Positions 1-12,209 of a stretch of DNA of 64,000 nucleotides are shown in pieces (the stretch's first letter is position 1; each line of letters begins with the position of its first letter). The position numbers and the translations under genes were made by a program. The stretch covers positions 186,001 to 250,000 of the forward strand of contig NW_027062689.1 of assembly GCF_032884065.1 (NCBI RefSeq), in the 5' to 3' direction. This DNA is from Artemia franciscana (taxonomy: Eukaryota > Arthropoda > Branchiopoda > Anostraca > Artemiidae). A model generated the notes under the pieces. That model saw only the letters and a program-made list of their open reading frames with translations, was not told where the DNA came from and searched no databases.

Positions 1-660
1 CACCCCCAAAATATCAAGTGAACTTAATGAAAGTCACTCCATCAGATTCAACATACTATACAACTCTACCGTAGAGGTGTCAAGCTCCTATGCACAAAAA
101 TGTGAAATTTTCCATTTTCTGCTAGAAAAAAGATCACACAGATGTGTGTTTTTTTTTTGTTTTTGTTGTCTTTTTACAGGGGTGATCTTGGAAATCGGGA
201 CAGGTCTCATCAAACAGTTCGTGGTAACGAACTGTAGTAAGGAGAGACCCGGCTCAATAGTAAACGAAACTCTAAAAAACAGAATTTAATGCTAAAAGAT
301 ACATCAAAAGAATCGGACTTTCATGCTGATTTTAAATATATAAGTTTCATCAAATTTAGTCTTTGTCATCAAAAGTTAAGAGTCTGAGAAAATTTGCCTC
401 ATTTTGGAAAATAGGGGGAAACACCTCTTAAAAGTCATAGAATCTTAACGAAAATCACACCATCGCATTCAACGTATCAGAGAACCCTATAACTAAAATT
501 TCAAGCTCCAATCTACAAAAATGTGGAATATCGTATTTTTTTTTGCCAGAAGACAGATCATGGGTGCGTGTTTATTTGTTTTTTTTGTTTTTTTTTCAGG
601 GGTTATCGTATCGACCAAGTGGTCCTAGAATGTCGCAAGAGGGCTCATTCTAACGGAAAT
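1..660. repeat. Two diverged copies of a dispersed repeat (left block)
   Basis: Two stretches, about 25-215 and 445-625, share the same order of motifs: a 'caagctcc' segment, a 'acaaaaatgtggaat' segment, a long T-rich run and then 'caggggt'. A third copy lies in reverse orientation at about 6400-6900. Around 205-235 an interrupted palindrome, CAGTTCGT-GGTA-ACGAACTG, is visible and also occurs in the reverse copy in degraded form. No gene is supported here; the short ORFs are interrupted and not conserved between copies. Consistent with an old non-coding mobile element. Confidence 0.6.
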
Positions 661-1082
661 GAAAAGTTCTAGTGCCCTTTTTAAGTGACCAAAAAAATTG
701 GAGGGCACCTAGGCCTCCTCCCAAGCTCATTTTTCTCCCAAAGTCAACGGATCAAAATTTTGAGATACCCATTTTGTTCCGCATAGTCGAAAACCATAAT
801 AATTATGTCTTTGGGGATGACTTACTCCCCCACAGTCCCTGGGGGAGGGGCTACAAGTTACAAACTTCCACCAGTGTTACATACAGTGATGGTTATTGGG
901 AAGCATGCAGACGTTTTCAGTGGGATTTTTTTGCTTTGAGGGTGGGGTTGAGGGGAAGGGGCTATGTGGGAGGATCTTTCCTTGGAGGAATATGTCATGG
1001 GGGAAGAGAAATTCAATGAAAAGGGCGCGGGATTTTCTAGCATTACTATAAAAAAAACTATGAAAAAATAAACATGAAAAAG
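661..1082. repeat. Dispersed repeat, 'ttctagtgccctttttaag' block, copy 1
   Basis: The block begins near 664 with 'aaaagttctagtgccc', followed by 'ttggagggca' and then a purine-rich stretch. Related blocks occur at 1456-1680, 1965-2330, 62745-62946, in reverse near 6400-6480, and probably in reverse at 22480-22640. In most of these it lies next to the palindrome module. The block has no conserved reading frame. Confidence 0.65.
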
Positions 1083-1440
1083 TTTTTTCAATTGAAAGTA
1101 AGGAGTAGCATAAAACTTAAAACAAACAGAGATTATTACGCATATGAGGGGCTCTAAAAATACTTTAGAATAAAGAGTATTTAGGAGAGGTATTTAGGAG
1201 AAGATAAATACCTCGCTCTTTATGCTAAAGTATTTTTAGTAATTTAAACTATTTTTTCTACGGCCTTTCTGATTCAGGGGTTATTCTTAAAGAATTGGGA
1301 CAAAACTTAAGATTTAGTGTAAAGAGTGAGGTATTAACGATGGGACAAACCCCCTCATATACATAATAAAAATATAAGAATATAAAAGTTTGTTACGTAA
1401 GTTAATTCTTAAGTTACGTATATTTTTTACTAATAAGAAC
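1083..1440. repeat. Degenerate long inverted repeat, copy 1
   Basis: Left arm from about 1092 ('gaaagtaaggag') through 'ctcgctctttatgctaaag'. The right side carries the complementary 'tagtgtaaagagtgaggtat' near 1314-1340 and 'cccctcatatac' near 1350. The arms are diverged and the centre is enlarged compared with the copies at 1655 and 62947. It is an old member of the same palindromic family. Confidence 0.6.
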
Positions 1441-1654
1441 GTTCATTAAAAATTAAAAGTTCTAGTTGCCTTTTTAAGTAACCGAAAAATTGGAGGGCAA
1501 CAGGACTCCTTCCCCACCCCTTATTTCTCAAAATCGTCTGATCAAAACTAAAAGAATGCCATTTAGCCAAAAAAAGAATTAATATGCAAATTTCATTTTA
1601 ATAATTTATGTGCGGAGAGCCAAAATCAAACATGCATTAATTCAAAAACGTTCA
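1441..1654. repeat. Dispersed repeat block preceding palindrome, copy 2
   Basis: This 214-bp block matches 62735-62946 over almost its whole length: 'aaaagttctagttgcc', 'ttggagggcaac', 'gccatttagcc', 'tatgtgcgga' and 'cagaaattaaataaaaa' appear in the same order and spacing. At both sites it runs straight into a near-perfect long palindrome. Block plus palindrome (about 500 bp) therefore probably form one mobile unit. Confidence 0.75.
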
Positions 1655-1957
1655 GAAATTAAATAAAAATTAGTTTTTTCATCTGAAAGTAAGGAGCGAC
1701 ATTAAAACTTAAAACGAACAGAAATTACTCCGTATATGAAATGGGTTGTCCGCTCCGCAATCCCTCGCTCTTTACGCTAAAGTTTGGCTCTTTGCCACAG
1801 TTCTACTTTTTAAAACAATTTAAAAACTTTAGCGTAAAGAGCAAGGGATTGCGGAGGGGACAACCCATTTCATATACGGAATAATTTCTATTCGTTTTAA
1901 GTTTTAATGTCGCTTCTTACTTTCAGTTAAAAAAACTAGTTTTTTTTATTTAATTTC
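1655..1957. repeat. Long near-perfect inverted repeat (about 125-bp arms)
   Basis: The left arm runs from about 1655 to 1783 and the right arm from about 1827 to 1957, with a spacer of about 45 bp. Matching arm segments include 'taaggagcgacattaaaac' against its complement near 1898-1925, and 'gctctttacgctaaagttt' against 'aaactttagcgtaaagagc' near 1824-1843. Transcribed RNA would fold into one long hairpin. No coding potential is seen. The arms end in 'gaaattaaataaaaa' and its complement. Confidence 0.85.
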
Positions 1958-2327
1958 AACAGAAATCAAAGGTTATAGTGCCTTTTTCAAGTGACCAAAA
2001 ATATTTAAAGGTAGCTAACCCTCCTCCCACGCCCATTTTTTCCCCAAAATCACTCAACAAAATTTTGAGATAGCCGTTTTGTTCAGCATAGTAAGAAAAT
2101 GTAATAACTATGTCTTTTAGGATGACAAAGCCTCCCACATCCCCAGGGGAAGGGCTGCAAATTATGGCCTTTGCCCATTGTTAACATATAGTAATAGTTT
2201 TTGGGAAGTATACAGACGTTTTCGGGGGGGGGGGGGATATTTGTGATGATCTTTCCTTGGAGAGGGAGTGGGATTTCCCAGAATTATTTAAAAAACGATC
2301 ATAAATTAAATTTGAAAAACATTTTTT
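1958..2327. repeat. Dispersed repeat block, copy 3, with G-run
   Basis: Carries 'ttatagtgcctttttcaag', 'ttgagatagcc' and 'atgacaaagcctccc' in the same order as the block at 661-1020. A run of eleven G occurs at 2224-2235. It precedes a third, diverged palindrome. Confidence 0.6.
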
Positions 2328-2665
2328 TCAACTGAAAGTAAGGAGCAACATTAAAACTTAAAACAAACAGAAAACTTAAAAGAAAGAGAATTTATTACCT
2401 ATATGAGGGGGGTTACCCCCTTGTCAATACCTCCCTCTTTATGCTAAAGTTTTTTTAGTATTTATAAAAGAGCTGTTTATTTTAACTAAATGGCCTTTTT
2501 GATTCAGGAGTCATTCTTAAAGAATTGGGACAAAATTCCAACTTCAGCGTAAACAGCGAGGCATTGACGAGGGGGTGACCCCCTCATATAAATAATAATT
2601 TCTGTTCGTTTTAAGTTGTAATGTTGCTTCTTACTTTCAGTTGAAACAACTTTTTTTTTGTTTAA
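2328..2665. repeat. Diverged long inverted repeat, copy 3
   Basis: Left arm 'actgaaagtaaggagcaac' at about 2331 and right arm 'gttgcttcttactttcag' ending near 2641. Inside are matching 'ggggttaccccc' and 'gggggtgaccccc' segments and 'tatgctaaag'/'cttcagcgtaaa'. The spacer, with 'gattcaggagtcattcttaaagaattggg', is longer than in the tight copies and matches the spacer of copy 1. Confidence 0.65.
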
Positions 2666-3800
2666 TACCAACCAGAGGTAGCGGTAGCCAAAATATTCTG
2701 GGAGGGAGCAATGAGTTTTGCAGACATGTTGGTCATTTTTATAACTGATTTGGGTGCTATTGCTTTTAATTTTACTTTCTTTTTCTTTTTCCCTACTGAG
2801 ACTGGTTCTTCTTCAATAATTTCACGCCATATATTTTCATAAGCCCATTTACACTGTTACAAAAAATTATGAGCCAGTAGAATATGTGTGCTTTGTACCA
2901 CTATTACCGTATCACATTTTTTTGGCTGGCTGACAACATCGGGGGGCACCCCTTTCCCCAAGCGTGACAAACTTGCAGATAACTATAGCAGATGACACCG
3001 GTTCATCCCTTGTAACCAAGATTGCGTCTACTAGGCATACATCAGAAGATTTTCCCGTATAAAGATCCTTTAATCTCCATCCCCCTGAAGAAAAATACTT
3101 CCATTTACTTAGAAAAGGATTATCACAATAGGAAGTACACTATATCCCCCTCTCAGCATCAATAATAAAGGCGTAGACCAGAAATATTCCCAGGAATAAA
3201 GACGGATTGGATACCAACAGTTACGGAGTCGGATCCCTTTACCCTTGGCTACCTTCGTGTCTATTATCACTTCTTTTTGCGTGTGTAGCTGTGCATTTTC
3301 TTTTCATTTTACTTTCTTTTCGTTTTCTTTTTTTACTTTCTTGTACTTAAAGGAGGTGGGGGAGGTTTAACTCGCCTTATTATTTTAGTTATTTTATTAT
3401 GCATGCATATCTTTCATTTCTTTCATTTTTTCTGCCTTTCTGATTTCTTTGTACTTTCCCCTTTTTAGTCACTAGTGTCATGGGGGGATGTCCCTGTCAA
3501 ATACAACTTTTTTCTTCTTTTCTGTTTGTCTTTAGCATCTGTGGTTTGTCTCCTATTGTTTCATTTTTTTTATCTTTTCTTCTTTTTCCATGCCATTACT
3601 CTCACTTCTCATGGCGTGAATTGTAGGACACCCCCTCCTCCTGCTAGGTATTTCCCTAGTGTCACTTTTTGCCTGGGTGTTTCTTCTTTCATTTTTCTTC
3701 TTTTATATTTTTCCTTTCCGTCATTTTTGCTTGCTCGTTTGTCGGGGAGGGGGCCCCTAGTGAGCCCTCTCCCCCTTGACTACGTTCCTGATATAATGAT
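2666..3800. other. No gene recognised; T-rich sequence
   Basis: AT- and pyrimidine-rich sequence. The longest open stretch (3475-3858, +) is a hydrophobic translation of T-rich DNA ending at the CHMP4 acceptor and is not treated as coding. The region is probably intron upstream of the CHMP4 exon. No earlier CHMP4 exon could be found in it. Confidence 0.5.
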
Positions 3801-3801
3801 T

Positions 3802-3878
3802 AACAACATCAGTTGCAGCTTTCTTACTTCTCTTTTTCAGTTGCTTTTCAGGCTTTAAAAAGAAAGAAGTGGTTCGAA
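3802..3878 (+). repeat. 77-bp tandem duplicate of CHMP4 splice acceptor and exon start
   Basis: The sequence 'aacatcagttgcagctttc' through the acceptor CAG at 3838-3840 and on to 'gctttaaaaagaaagaag' repeats 77 bp later, at 3879-3957, as the real acceptor and exon start. The first copy also has a polypyrimidine tract and an AG. In exon phase it reads VAFQALKRKKW, and it then loses homology into the second intron end. Because 77 is not a multiple of three, splicing to this copy would shift frame relative to the true exon and stop at a TGA shortly after the second acceptor. Seen in sequence; the functional outcome is inferred. Confidence 0.8.
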
Positions 3879-3917
3879 ACAACGTCAATTACAGCTTTCT
3901 TACTCTTATTTTTTCAG

Positions 3918-4095
3918 TTGCTTTGCAAGCTTTGAAAAGAAAGAAGAGGTACGAAAAGCAGTTGCAGCAGATAGATGGAACGCTGTCTACAATTGAGCTT
4001 CAACGCGAAGCATTAGAGGGGGCCACTAGTAATACAGCGGTTTTCCAGGCAATGAACGAAGCAGCAAAATCATTGAAAGGCGTGCATCAGAGTTT
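3918..4095 (+). CDS. CHMP4: Internal exon of CHMP4/Snf7 (Shrub) ESCRT-III subunit
   Basis: This exon encodes part of the helical core of the CHMP4 (Snf7/Shrub) ESCRT-III protein, which polymerises on membranes to drive scission in multivesicular-body formation and cytokinetic abscission. The translated stretch includes ALKRKKRYEKQL and IDGTLSTIELQREALE, the characteristic basic and acidic core of the family. The boundaries are a polypyrimidine tract with AG at 3916-3917 and a GTAAG donor at 4096-4100. The exon is 178 nt and starts within a codon. Only this exon is recognised in the window; the N-terminal helix exon upstream and the C-terminal MIM-bearing exons downstream were not found. The last residues (NEAAKSLKGVHQSL) are more diverged than the rest. 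Confidence in the family is high; assignment to one of the animal CHMP4 paralogues is not possible. Confidence 0.9.
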
Positions 4096-4665
4096 GTAAG
4101 TTTGCCTCTCTCTTTGTTTGTCCTCTCGTTTGAACCGTAAGCCTGTGATTCTGGAGCTGGGTTAACTAATCTCAATTTTGTGCCTTTTTTATGGCTCCAT
4201 TTTTTTTTAATCTACGAATGTCTTCGAAGTGTGTCAAAGCGGTTTATGCTGTCATAATTATGTGTAGGTAAACGAAAATTTCCAAATAGTAATTAATGGT
4301 AAAACTTAACTAATTCGAAAATGAGTCGGGATTTTTGTGCTTGAATTTGATTTGCTTTTAGTTCAGATGTTGAATTATAATATTTAATAAGTTAACGAAA
4401 TAGGTATTTGCTGCTATTTGGTTCATCAATTTGTTCCAAATGAATTAGTTATAGTTATATAGGATACCTTTTTGTTAGAAAATGTCTGCCATATCTTTTA
4501 AGAAGATCTTTCATATTGTGTCGAATCTTGTTATTCCTTACTCTGGTATCGTTACTCGTGTCGTTCAACAAAGGGTTAGCAACAAAAGAAATATATAAAA
4601 AGTGATTTTATCTCCAAATGTACTAAAAAGACAAATTCCCGCTACATATATCAAAACTAAATTTT
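4096..4665 (+). other. Probable CHMP4 intron, no other feature seen
   Basis: AT-rich sequence following the GTAAG donor. No exon, RNA gene or repeat is recognised before the LINE fragment at 4670. Confidence 0.5.
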
Positions 4666-4669
4666 TCTG

Positions 4670-5185
4670 CTACTACTTCTAACATCACTGCAGCGCAAAG
4701 CCGCATGAGGGGAAGACAGTTACGCACACTCTTCCATGAGATATGGTCAGTCAGTCAGGTACCCAATCCGTAGGCAATTTCTCTGGAAACCATCCACCAA
4801 ATCCCTCTATTTTTCTCTGGGAAACATCTAGCAAATCCCTCTCCATTTTTCTCTGGAAAACATCTAGCAAATCCCTTTCCATTTTTCTCTGGAAAACATC
4901 TAGCAAATCCCTCTCCATTTTTTTCTGGAAAATATCTAGCAAACCCCTCTCCATTTTTCGGAGCGCCCACGCTTCAGAACCATACTTAACCATTGTCAGC
5001 GGTGGATAGCTTCCAATATCCTAATCTTAGTTCATAGACTTATCCTCCTATTCTTCCAAACTTTTTTAACTGTGAAATAAGACCCGAACTTGGCTACTAC
5101 TCTATTTTTAACATCTTCGCCGTACAAGCAGTCTTTACTAATAATACTACCAAGATAAGTGAAATTTATGAAGCCTCAAGAATGG
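4670..5185 (-). mobile_element. Fragment of RTE-like LINE (3' end, decayed)
   Basis: Same family and orientation as the near-complete LINE at 9285-13060. It shares 'ctactacttctaacatcactgcagc' (degenerate TAG tail and 3' end), 'ggtacccaatccgtaggcaa', 'cggagcgcccacgcttcaga' and 'ctaataatactaccaag'. An internal deletion removes about 270 bp after the first 65 bp, and a 36-bp segment is expanded in tandem. Minus-strand translation still shows KYGSEAWALRK, matching [11 protein letters not shown] of the intact ORF. Pseudogene fragment, probably inside the CHMP4 intron. Confidence 0.8.
4795..4963. repeat. 36-bp tandem repeat inside the LINE fragment
   Basis: About 4.5 copies of a 36-bp unit carrying 'ttctctggaaaacatctagc', with CTCTGG or CTGG starting near 4815, 4851, 4887 and 4923. 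The intact LINE has this segment once (near 9650). Because 36 is a multiple of three, the repeat stays open in several frames on both strands, giving spurious ORFs. Confidence 0.85.
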
Positions 5186-5628
5186 TTAGAAGAAAAAAAA
5201 TATAGAAAAAGACTTAAGTCCAAATTGACAAAGAAGTGAAAAGATAATTTCCCGCTGCCTGAAAAGTTAATAATTATGTAAACTTATTATGAAAGAGTCT
5301 GAAATTTATAGGTCCTTTGTTAGTTATAAAATATGTCATGGCTACCTCTGGTTTTCACTTGTAGTCTTATAAAATCGATTTTTCTAATTGGCTGGAAAAC
5401 AAATTACCTTTTCTTTGAGTGAATTTGGAGATGATGGTGTGTTAAAAGATGTTTTTAATGTTTATATTATCTATTTTACTCTTTTTAAGACTCTTAAGTT
5501 TTTTACGACAGAGAAGTAATTTTTTTCGTATTTCATTCTAACATCACAATTGAGGTTATATGCTAATAAAATTTTGCTTGTGGAACGTCATACCGAGACT
5601 ACACGTATCACTTCTTTCAAATAATTAA
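5186..5628. other. No feature recognised
   Basis: AT-rich sequence between a LINE fragment and a palindromic repeat, without a convincing exon or repeat. Confidence 0.4.
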
Positions 5629-5870
5629 ATAAAAAATAAGTTTTTTTTTAGTTTTAAGTATGCAGCGACATTAAAACTTGAAACGAACAGAAACTATTCT
5701 GTATGTGAAATGGGATGTCCCCTCCTCAACGTCTCGCTCTTTGCGCTAAAGTTTGACTCTTTGTCACAGCTGTATTTTTCAAAACAATAAATAAAAATTA
5801 GCGTAAAGAGAGAGGCGTCGAGGAGGGGACAGGCTCTTTCATATATAGAATAATTTCCTCCTGATACCAA
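5629..5870. repeat. Long inverted repeat, right arm truncated
   Basis: Left arm 'gcgacattaaaacttgaaac' at about 5658 through 'ctcgctctttgcgctaaag'. Right arm 'agcgtaaagagagaggcg' at about 5798 through 'ctctttcatatatagaataa', where homology ends near 5860. It belongs to the same family as 1655-1957. Confidence 0.75.
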
Positions 5871-5961
5871 TATAGTAATATAAGGGAGTTCCCCCCTTGT
5901 CAATAATTCGCATTTTACGCTAAAGCTCGAATTTTGTCCCAGTTCTTTAAGAATTACCCTT

Positions 5962-6016
5962 TAGAGTTACTTCAGTGAGAACATCAAAGCTTGATGTTCT
6001 CGTTGAAGTAACTCTA
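5962..6016. repeat. 55-bp palindrome (26-bp arms, 3-bp loop)
   Basis: Arms TAGAGTTACTTCAGTGAGAA-CATCAA and its complement pair over 26 positions with two mismatches around the loop AGC. The context is repeat-derived ('gtcccagttctttaagaatta' just upstream also occurs in the long palindrome spacers). It could extrude as a cruciform or fold as a short RNA hairpin; no promoter is recognised. Confidence 0.8.
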
Positions 6017-6399
6017 ATAGCTTCTTTTCCCTACGTGCATCAATAGTGACAATTGTATTTGTTATTATTGGTGGTGGTTTTATTTGTTTTTAGTTTAGTG
6101 TTTTTTTTCTTTTTATCTTGTGATGAGGACGCCTAATCTAGATACAGGCGAAATATCCGCGTTATTTTAGTCTTTCATCTCTTTTCTCTCTACTGGCCGC
6201 AGTCTCGTTTTATTTTTATTTTTTATTTTTGAATTGTATATCTCTTTGTTGTTTGTTGTCATGGCTGGCCAGTTCGGCTTAAGAACTTTCAACAATTGGC
6301 AACGTTCATAACTTGCAGTCCTTCCCCTAGGGACTATGGGAGAATAAGTCGTCCTCAAAGACAGTGGGAAAAATAAAAAAGCGACTTAGGGGAAAATAT

Positions 6400-6905
6400 G
6401 AGCATTGTAGGGAGCCTTGTTGTCCTCCAATTGGTTTGGTCACTAAAAAAGGGCAATAGAACTTTTAATTTCCGTTAAAATGTGCTCCTCTTCTGAAATT
6501 CTTGGACCACTTGGTCGATACGATCACCCTGGAAAGAAAAAATAAATAAACACGTATCTGTGATCTTTCTTCTGGCAAAAAATACAAAATTCCACATTTG
6601 TGCAGATAGGAGCTTGAAACCTCTGCAGAAGGGTTTTCTGATACACTGAATCTGATGGTGTGATTTTCATTAAGATTCTATGATTTTTAGGGGATTTTCC
6701 CGCCTTTCTTCGAAAATAGAGCAAATTTTTTCAGCCTCTTAACTTTTGATGGGTAGGACTAAACTTGAAGAAATTTATGTATTTAAAATCAGTATAAAAA
6801 TCTGATTTTTTTTATGTATCTATTGGTATCAAAATTTGTTTTTTAGAGTTTCGGTTACTATTGAAACGGGTCACTCCTTACTTACAGTTTGTTACCACGA
6901 TCTAT
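6400..6905. repeat. Dispersed repeat, reverse-oriented copy of 1-700
   Basis: The reverse complement of this block follows the order of 200-700: 'tttttagagtttcggttac' (6840s), 'ccacatttgtgcagatagg', 'ggtcgatacgatcaccctgg' and 'gtcactaaaaaagggcaat'. It is cut at 6905, where a LINE 3' end begins inside the conserved 'cagtttgttaccacga' segment. The region just before it (6017-6399) is T-rich with no gene seen. Confidence 0.7.
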
Positions 6906-7285
6906 TAAAATGGATTTTTGATTGGGGAGAAAAGAAAGTATCAAGGGAGAAAAGGGGAGAAGGTAGTATCTATTGCTTGTCCTATGTGCGGATCTCAGGA
7001 TGAAAGTTTAATACATTTTGTGTGTGAATGTGTCGAATTGAATGATTGGAGGCGTGAGATGTATGGTAAAGAAAAATTGAATGAGATATGGATGGTAGAT
7101 AGAATGAATGATACAAATTTCCTGAGTATCAAAAGGATAGCAAGGTTTGTCAGGATTGCAGCGGTGCATCGGGAGCGTTTTCTTTAAATAGTTTTAATTT
7201 AATGTAGTTAATTTGTTGTTTGTTTATTATGTAATTTTCCTATGGCCCACGGGCTTTTTTTTCTGGAATAATTTATTATTAATTA
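6906..7285 (+). mobile_element. 5'-truncated LINE 3' end with CCHC zinc-knuckle ORF tail
   Basis: An open frame at 6918-7187 encodes 89 residues ending in a stop, including the motif CPMCGSQDESLIHFVCEC (C-x2-C-x8-H-x3-C, resembling the C-terminal zinc knuckles of some non-LTR reverse transcriptases). Then follow WRREMYGKEKLNEIW and a basic tail. The 3' region contains 'ctatggcccacgggctttt' and ends in an ATT-rich tail near 7262-7312. A second copy, about 90 percent identical by eye, lies at 28745-29275 and extends further 5'. Only the tail of the element is present, so it cannot move by itself. The clade is not assigned; ATT tails and a terminal CCHC occur in several LINE groups. Confidence 0.75.
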
Positions 7286-9284
<1,999 letters not shown>

Positions 9285-9287
<3 letters not shown>

Positions 9288-12209
9288 ATAACTCACTGCA
9301 GCACCAAGCCGCCTGAGGCCAACACAGCTACGCACGCTCCTCCTCCAACCTAATCTATTTAAAGCCTCCCTCTTTACACCCTCCCAGGAAGTTCCCATTT
9401 CCTTTAAATCCTTATTTATGACATCCTCCCAACCCAGACAAGGACGACCTGCTTTCCGTGTAGCCCCAGACGGTTGGCCAAAAAGGACAATCTTCGGTAA
9501 TCTGTCATCCTTCATCCGTAGAACGTGGCCTAGCCATCTCAACCTTTCTTTCATTATAGCCCCAGAAAGCGGGATTGAACCACACTTTTCGTACAACCTA
9601 CTGTTTGAAATACGGTCAGTCAGCCCGGTACCCAGAACAATCCGTAGGCAATTTCTCTGGAAAACATCTAGTAAATTTTCATCTGCTTTTCGGAGTGTCC
9701 ATGCTTCAGAGCCATATTTGACCACTGTCATCACTGTAGCTTCCAATATTCTAATCTTGGTTTGTAGGCTTATCTTTCTATTCTTCCAAACTTTTTTTAA
9801 CTGTGAAAAAACACCCTGAGCTTTAGCTATTCTACTTTTAACATCTTCACTGCTCCCACCATCTTTACTAATAATACTACCAAGGTAACTGAAGCTCCCA
9901 ACCTGATCAATCTTTTCGTTACCTAAGGTCACCTGTTCATCTTCACTTATTCCTAACCTTAGTGACTTAGTCTTCTTAACATTAATTTTCAAGCCTATTT
10001 TAGCACCCTGAACTCGTAAAACCTCTAAAAACTCATTCATTTTGCTCACACTTTCATCTAATATGCTTAAATCATCAGCATAATCTAAGTCCAGGAGCGT
10101 TCTTCCTCCCCATTTGATTCCATGGTCTCCAATTGCCTTTCCTGTGCTCCTTAAGACGAAGTCCATCAAAATGATCCATATAAAGGGGGATAGAACACAA
10201 CCCTGCTTAACTCCTGATTTAATACAAAACCAGTTGCTAACCTCATTTCCTACCTTAACCGCAGCAGTATTATTCTCGTACATAGCGCAAATCACTTTAA
10301 TGTATTTTTCTGGTATACCATATAACGATAAGACCTTTGTTAACGCTGTTCTATCAACAGAATCGAAAGCTTGCTCATAATCGATAAAACTAAGGACCAA
10401 AGGTGTTTGACAACGAAGGGACTTCTCAATTATTAACCTAAGAGTGAAAACATAGTCGACACATCCTCTACCTTTTCTAAAACCGCATTGTTCTTCCCTT
10501 AAAACTTTGTCTACAGCATGTCTCAGTCTAAAAAGTATCATATTACTCAGTAATTTGCTACCTACAGAGACCAGACTAATGCCTCGATAATTTCGACATT
10601 CACTCTTGTCACCTTTCTTATACAGTGGTTTAATTAAGGTTTTCCTAAAATCATTGGGTACTTCCCCTTTTTCAAAAATCATGTTCATAATCTTCAGTAG
10701 CTTATTCCTAACCTCAGAGCCACCATATTTAAGGAACTCATTAATCATACTATCAGCACCTGGGGCCTTATTATTTTTTAATCCTTCTAGTACTGTCGCT
10801 AATTCTTCCTCACTAAACAAATCTTCCTTCACATCCAAGGTATCACAAACTTTTTCATTTTCATCTATATCTTTTCCTGCAACTGTATCTCGGTTTAGCA
10901 CATTCTCAAAATGTTCCACCCATCTTTCTTTAACTTTTTCCTTATCACTAATTGTGACCCCATTTCTATCTTTAACTGGGACTAGTCCGGATCGGCTACT
11001 CCCTTTCAATTTATTAACATGCCAGTATAATATTTTACTATTATGCCGTCTAGCCGCATCTTCCAGATCCTCAGCAATTTTATCCATCGCCTCCATTTCA
11101 CATCTCCTTAGTTCATATTTTAATGCTTTCTCCACTTTCTTTACATTCCTTTTGTTTTCATACGACCTATCGCTCAGATAATTCTTATACAAACCCCTTC
11201 TACTCTCTATTAAACCTAAAGCTTTTTCACTAATATTCCTAGTTGCTGTCTTAGCACTCTTCCCTAGGACACCATCAGCAACTTCACAAATTGTTTTTCT
11301 GAAATTATTCCATCCATCTTCCACATTGTCAAATTTTAAACCCTCAAGTTTAGTACTCAACTGTTCCTGGAATTTTTTTCTCAAATTTTCATCCTGAAGT
11401 CTACCAACATCATAACTTTCCGGGAGGGAGTTACTCTTCCGAAATTTCAGCTTTAAATTAACCTTAGACACTACTAGATGGTGATCTTTACTTTTAACAT
11501 CAATAACGGCACTCCTATACACCCTAGTATCTTGTATTGATCCTGCTAGTCTTCTGTTTACAATAACATAATTAATAAGGTTTGCTGTCTTACCATCACG
11601 TGAATACCATGTCAACTTATGGGCCATTTTGTGACCAAACACCGTATTGGTTATAACTAGGTTGTTATACCTACAAAATTGCAAAAGCCTATAGCCATTA
11701 CTGTTTTCTTTTCCTACACCAAAATTACCTAGGCTAGGATACCATCTATCCCTATTTCTACCAACCTGGGCATTAAAATCTCCTAGCAAAAACACCATAT
11801 TTCTACCTGGTACCCTGTCTATTTGCTCCTGTAACTGTAAGTAAAATTCATCTGAGTCACTAGTATCTCCATCAGTTGGTTCAATGGGGGCATATACTAC
11901 TATAACTGATACCCTAAACTTTTTAGTCATAAAATGAGCAATTAGTATTCTATTATTAATACCTTCCCAGCCTAAACAAGACTTAGCAGCTTCCTTATTC
12001 ATCATGAGCCCTACTCCCTGTCTATGTACCCCATCCTTCCTTCCTGAGTAAACAAATTCTATGTCACCTAATTTCATGCTTCCTACCCCTGGGATATGAG
12101 TTTCTGAAACTCCTAATAAATCCAGTTCAAACCGTCTGAATTCGTCAGTCAAAATGTCGATGCGATAGTCATTTTTTAACGTCGTAACATTCCAAGTTCC
12201 AATTTTCAT
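9285..12209 (-). CDS. Endonuclease-reverse transcriptase of an RTE-like LINE
   Basis: Intact 974-codon ORF of a non-LTR retrotransposon. Residues 1-250 form an apurinic-type endonuclease (GTWNV at 4-8, SETH at 35-38, GDFNAQVG at 143-150, KDHHLV at 241-246). Residues about 470-760 form the reverse transcriptase ([22 protein letters not shown] at 608-619, [11 protein letters not shown] at 666-676, YADD at 710-713). The C-terminal region carries [11 protein letters not shown] and [12 protein letters not shown]. The protein would nick the target and reverse-transcribe its own RNA in the nucleus. Residue 213 is Asn in LINYV, where active family members have Asp (IDYV), so nicking activity is doubtful. 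The start Met lies just before the KIGTWN motif. The stop codon is the first TAG of the tail microsatellite, so there is almost no 3' UTR. A single ORF in under 4 kb with a microsatellite tail fits RTE-type elements; the clade was not tested by alignment. Confidence 0.92.

Noticed and set aside
3475-3858. 127-codon hydrophobic ORF before the CHMP4 exon
   Set aside because: Phe/Leu-rich translation of T-rich intron; ends beyond the duplicated acceptor and has no family resemblance.
4743-5009. Periodic ORFs on both strands (LWKTSSKSLSIF-type repeats)
   Set aside because: Expansion of a 36-bp segment of a decayed LINE; the period keeps frames open by chance.
10606-11181. 191-codon plus-strand ORF (also 9418-9819 and 10114-10380)
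   Set aside because: Antisense shadows of the minus-strand LINE reverse transcriptase ORF.
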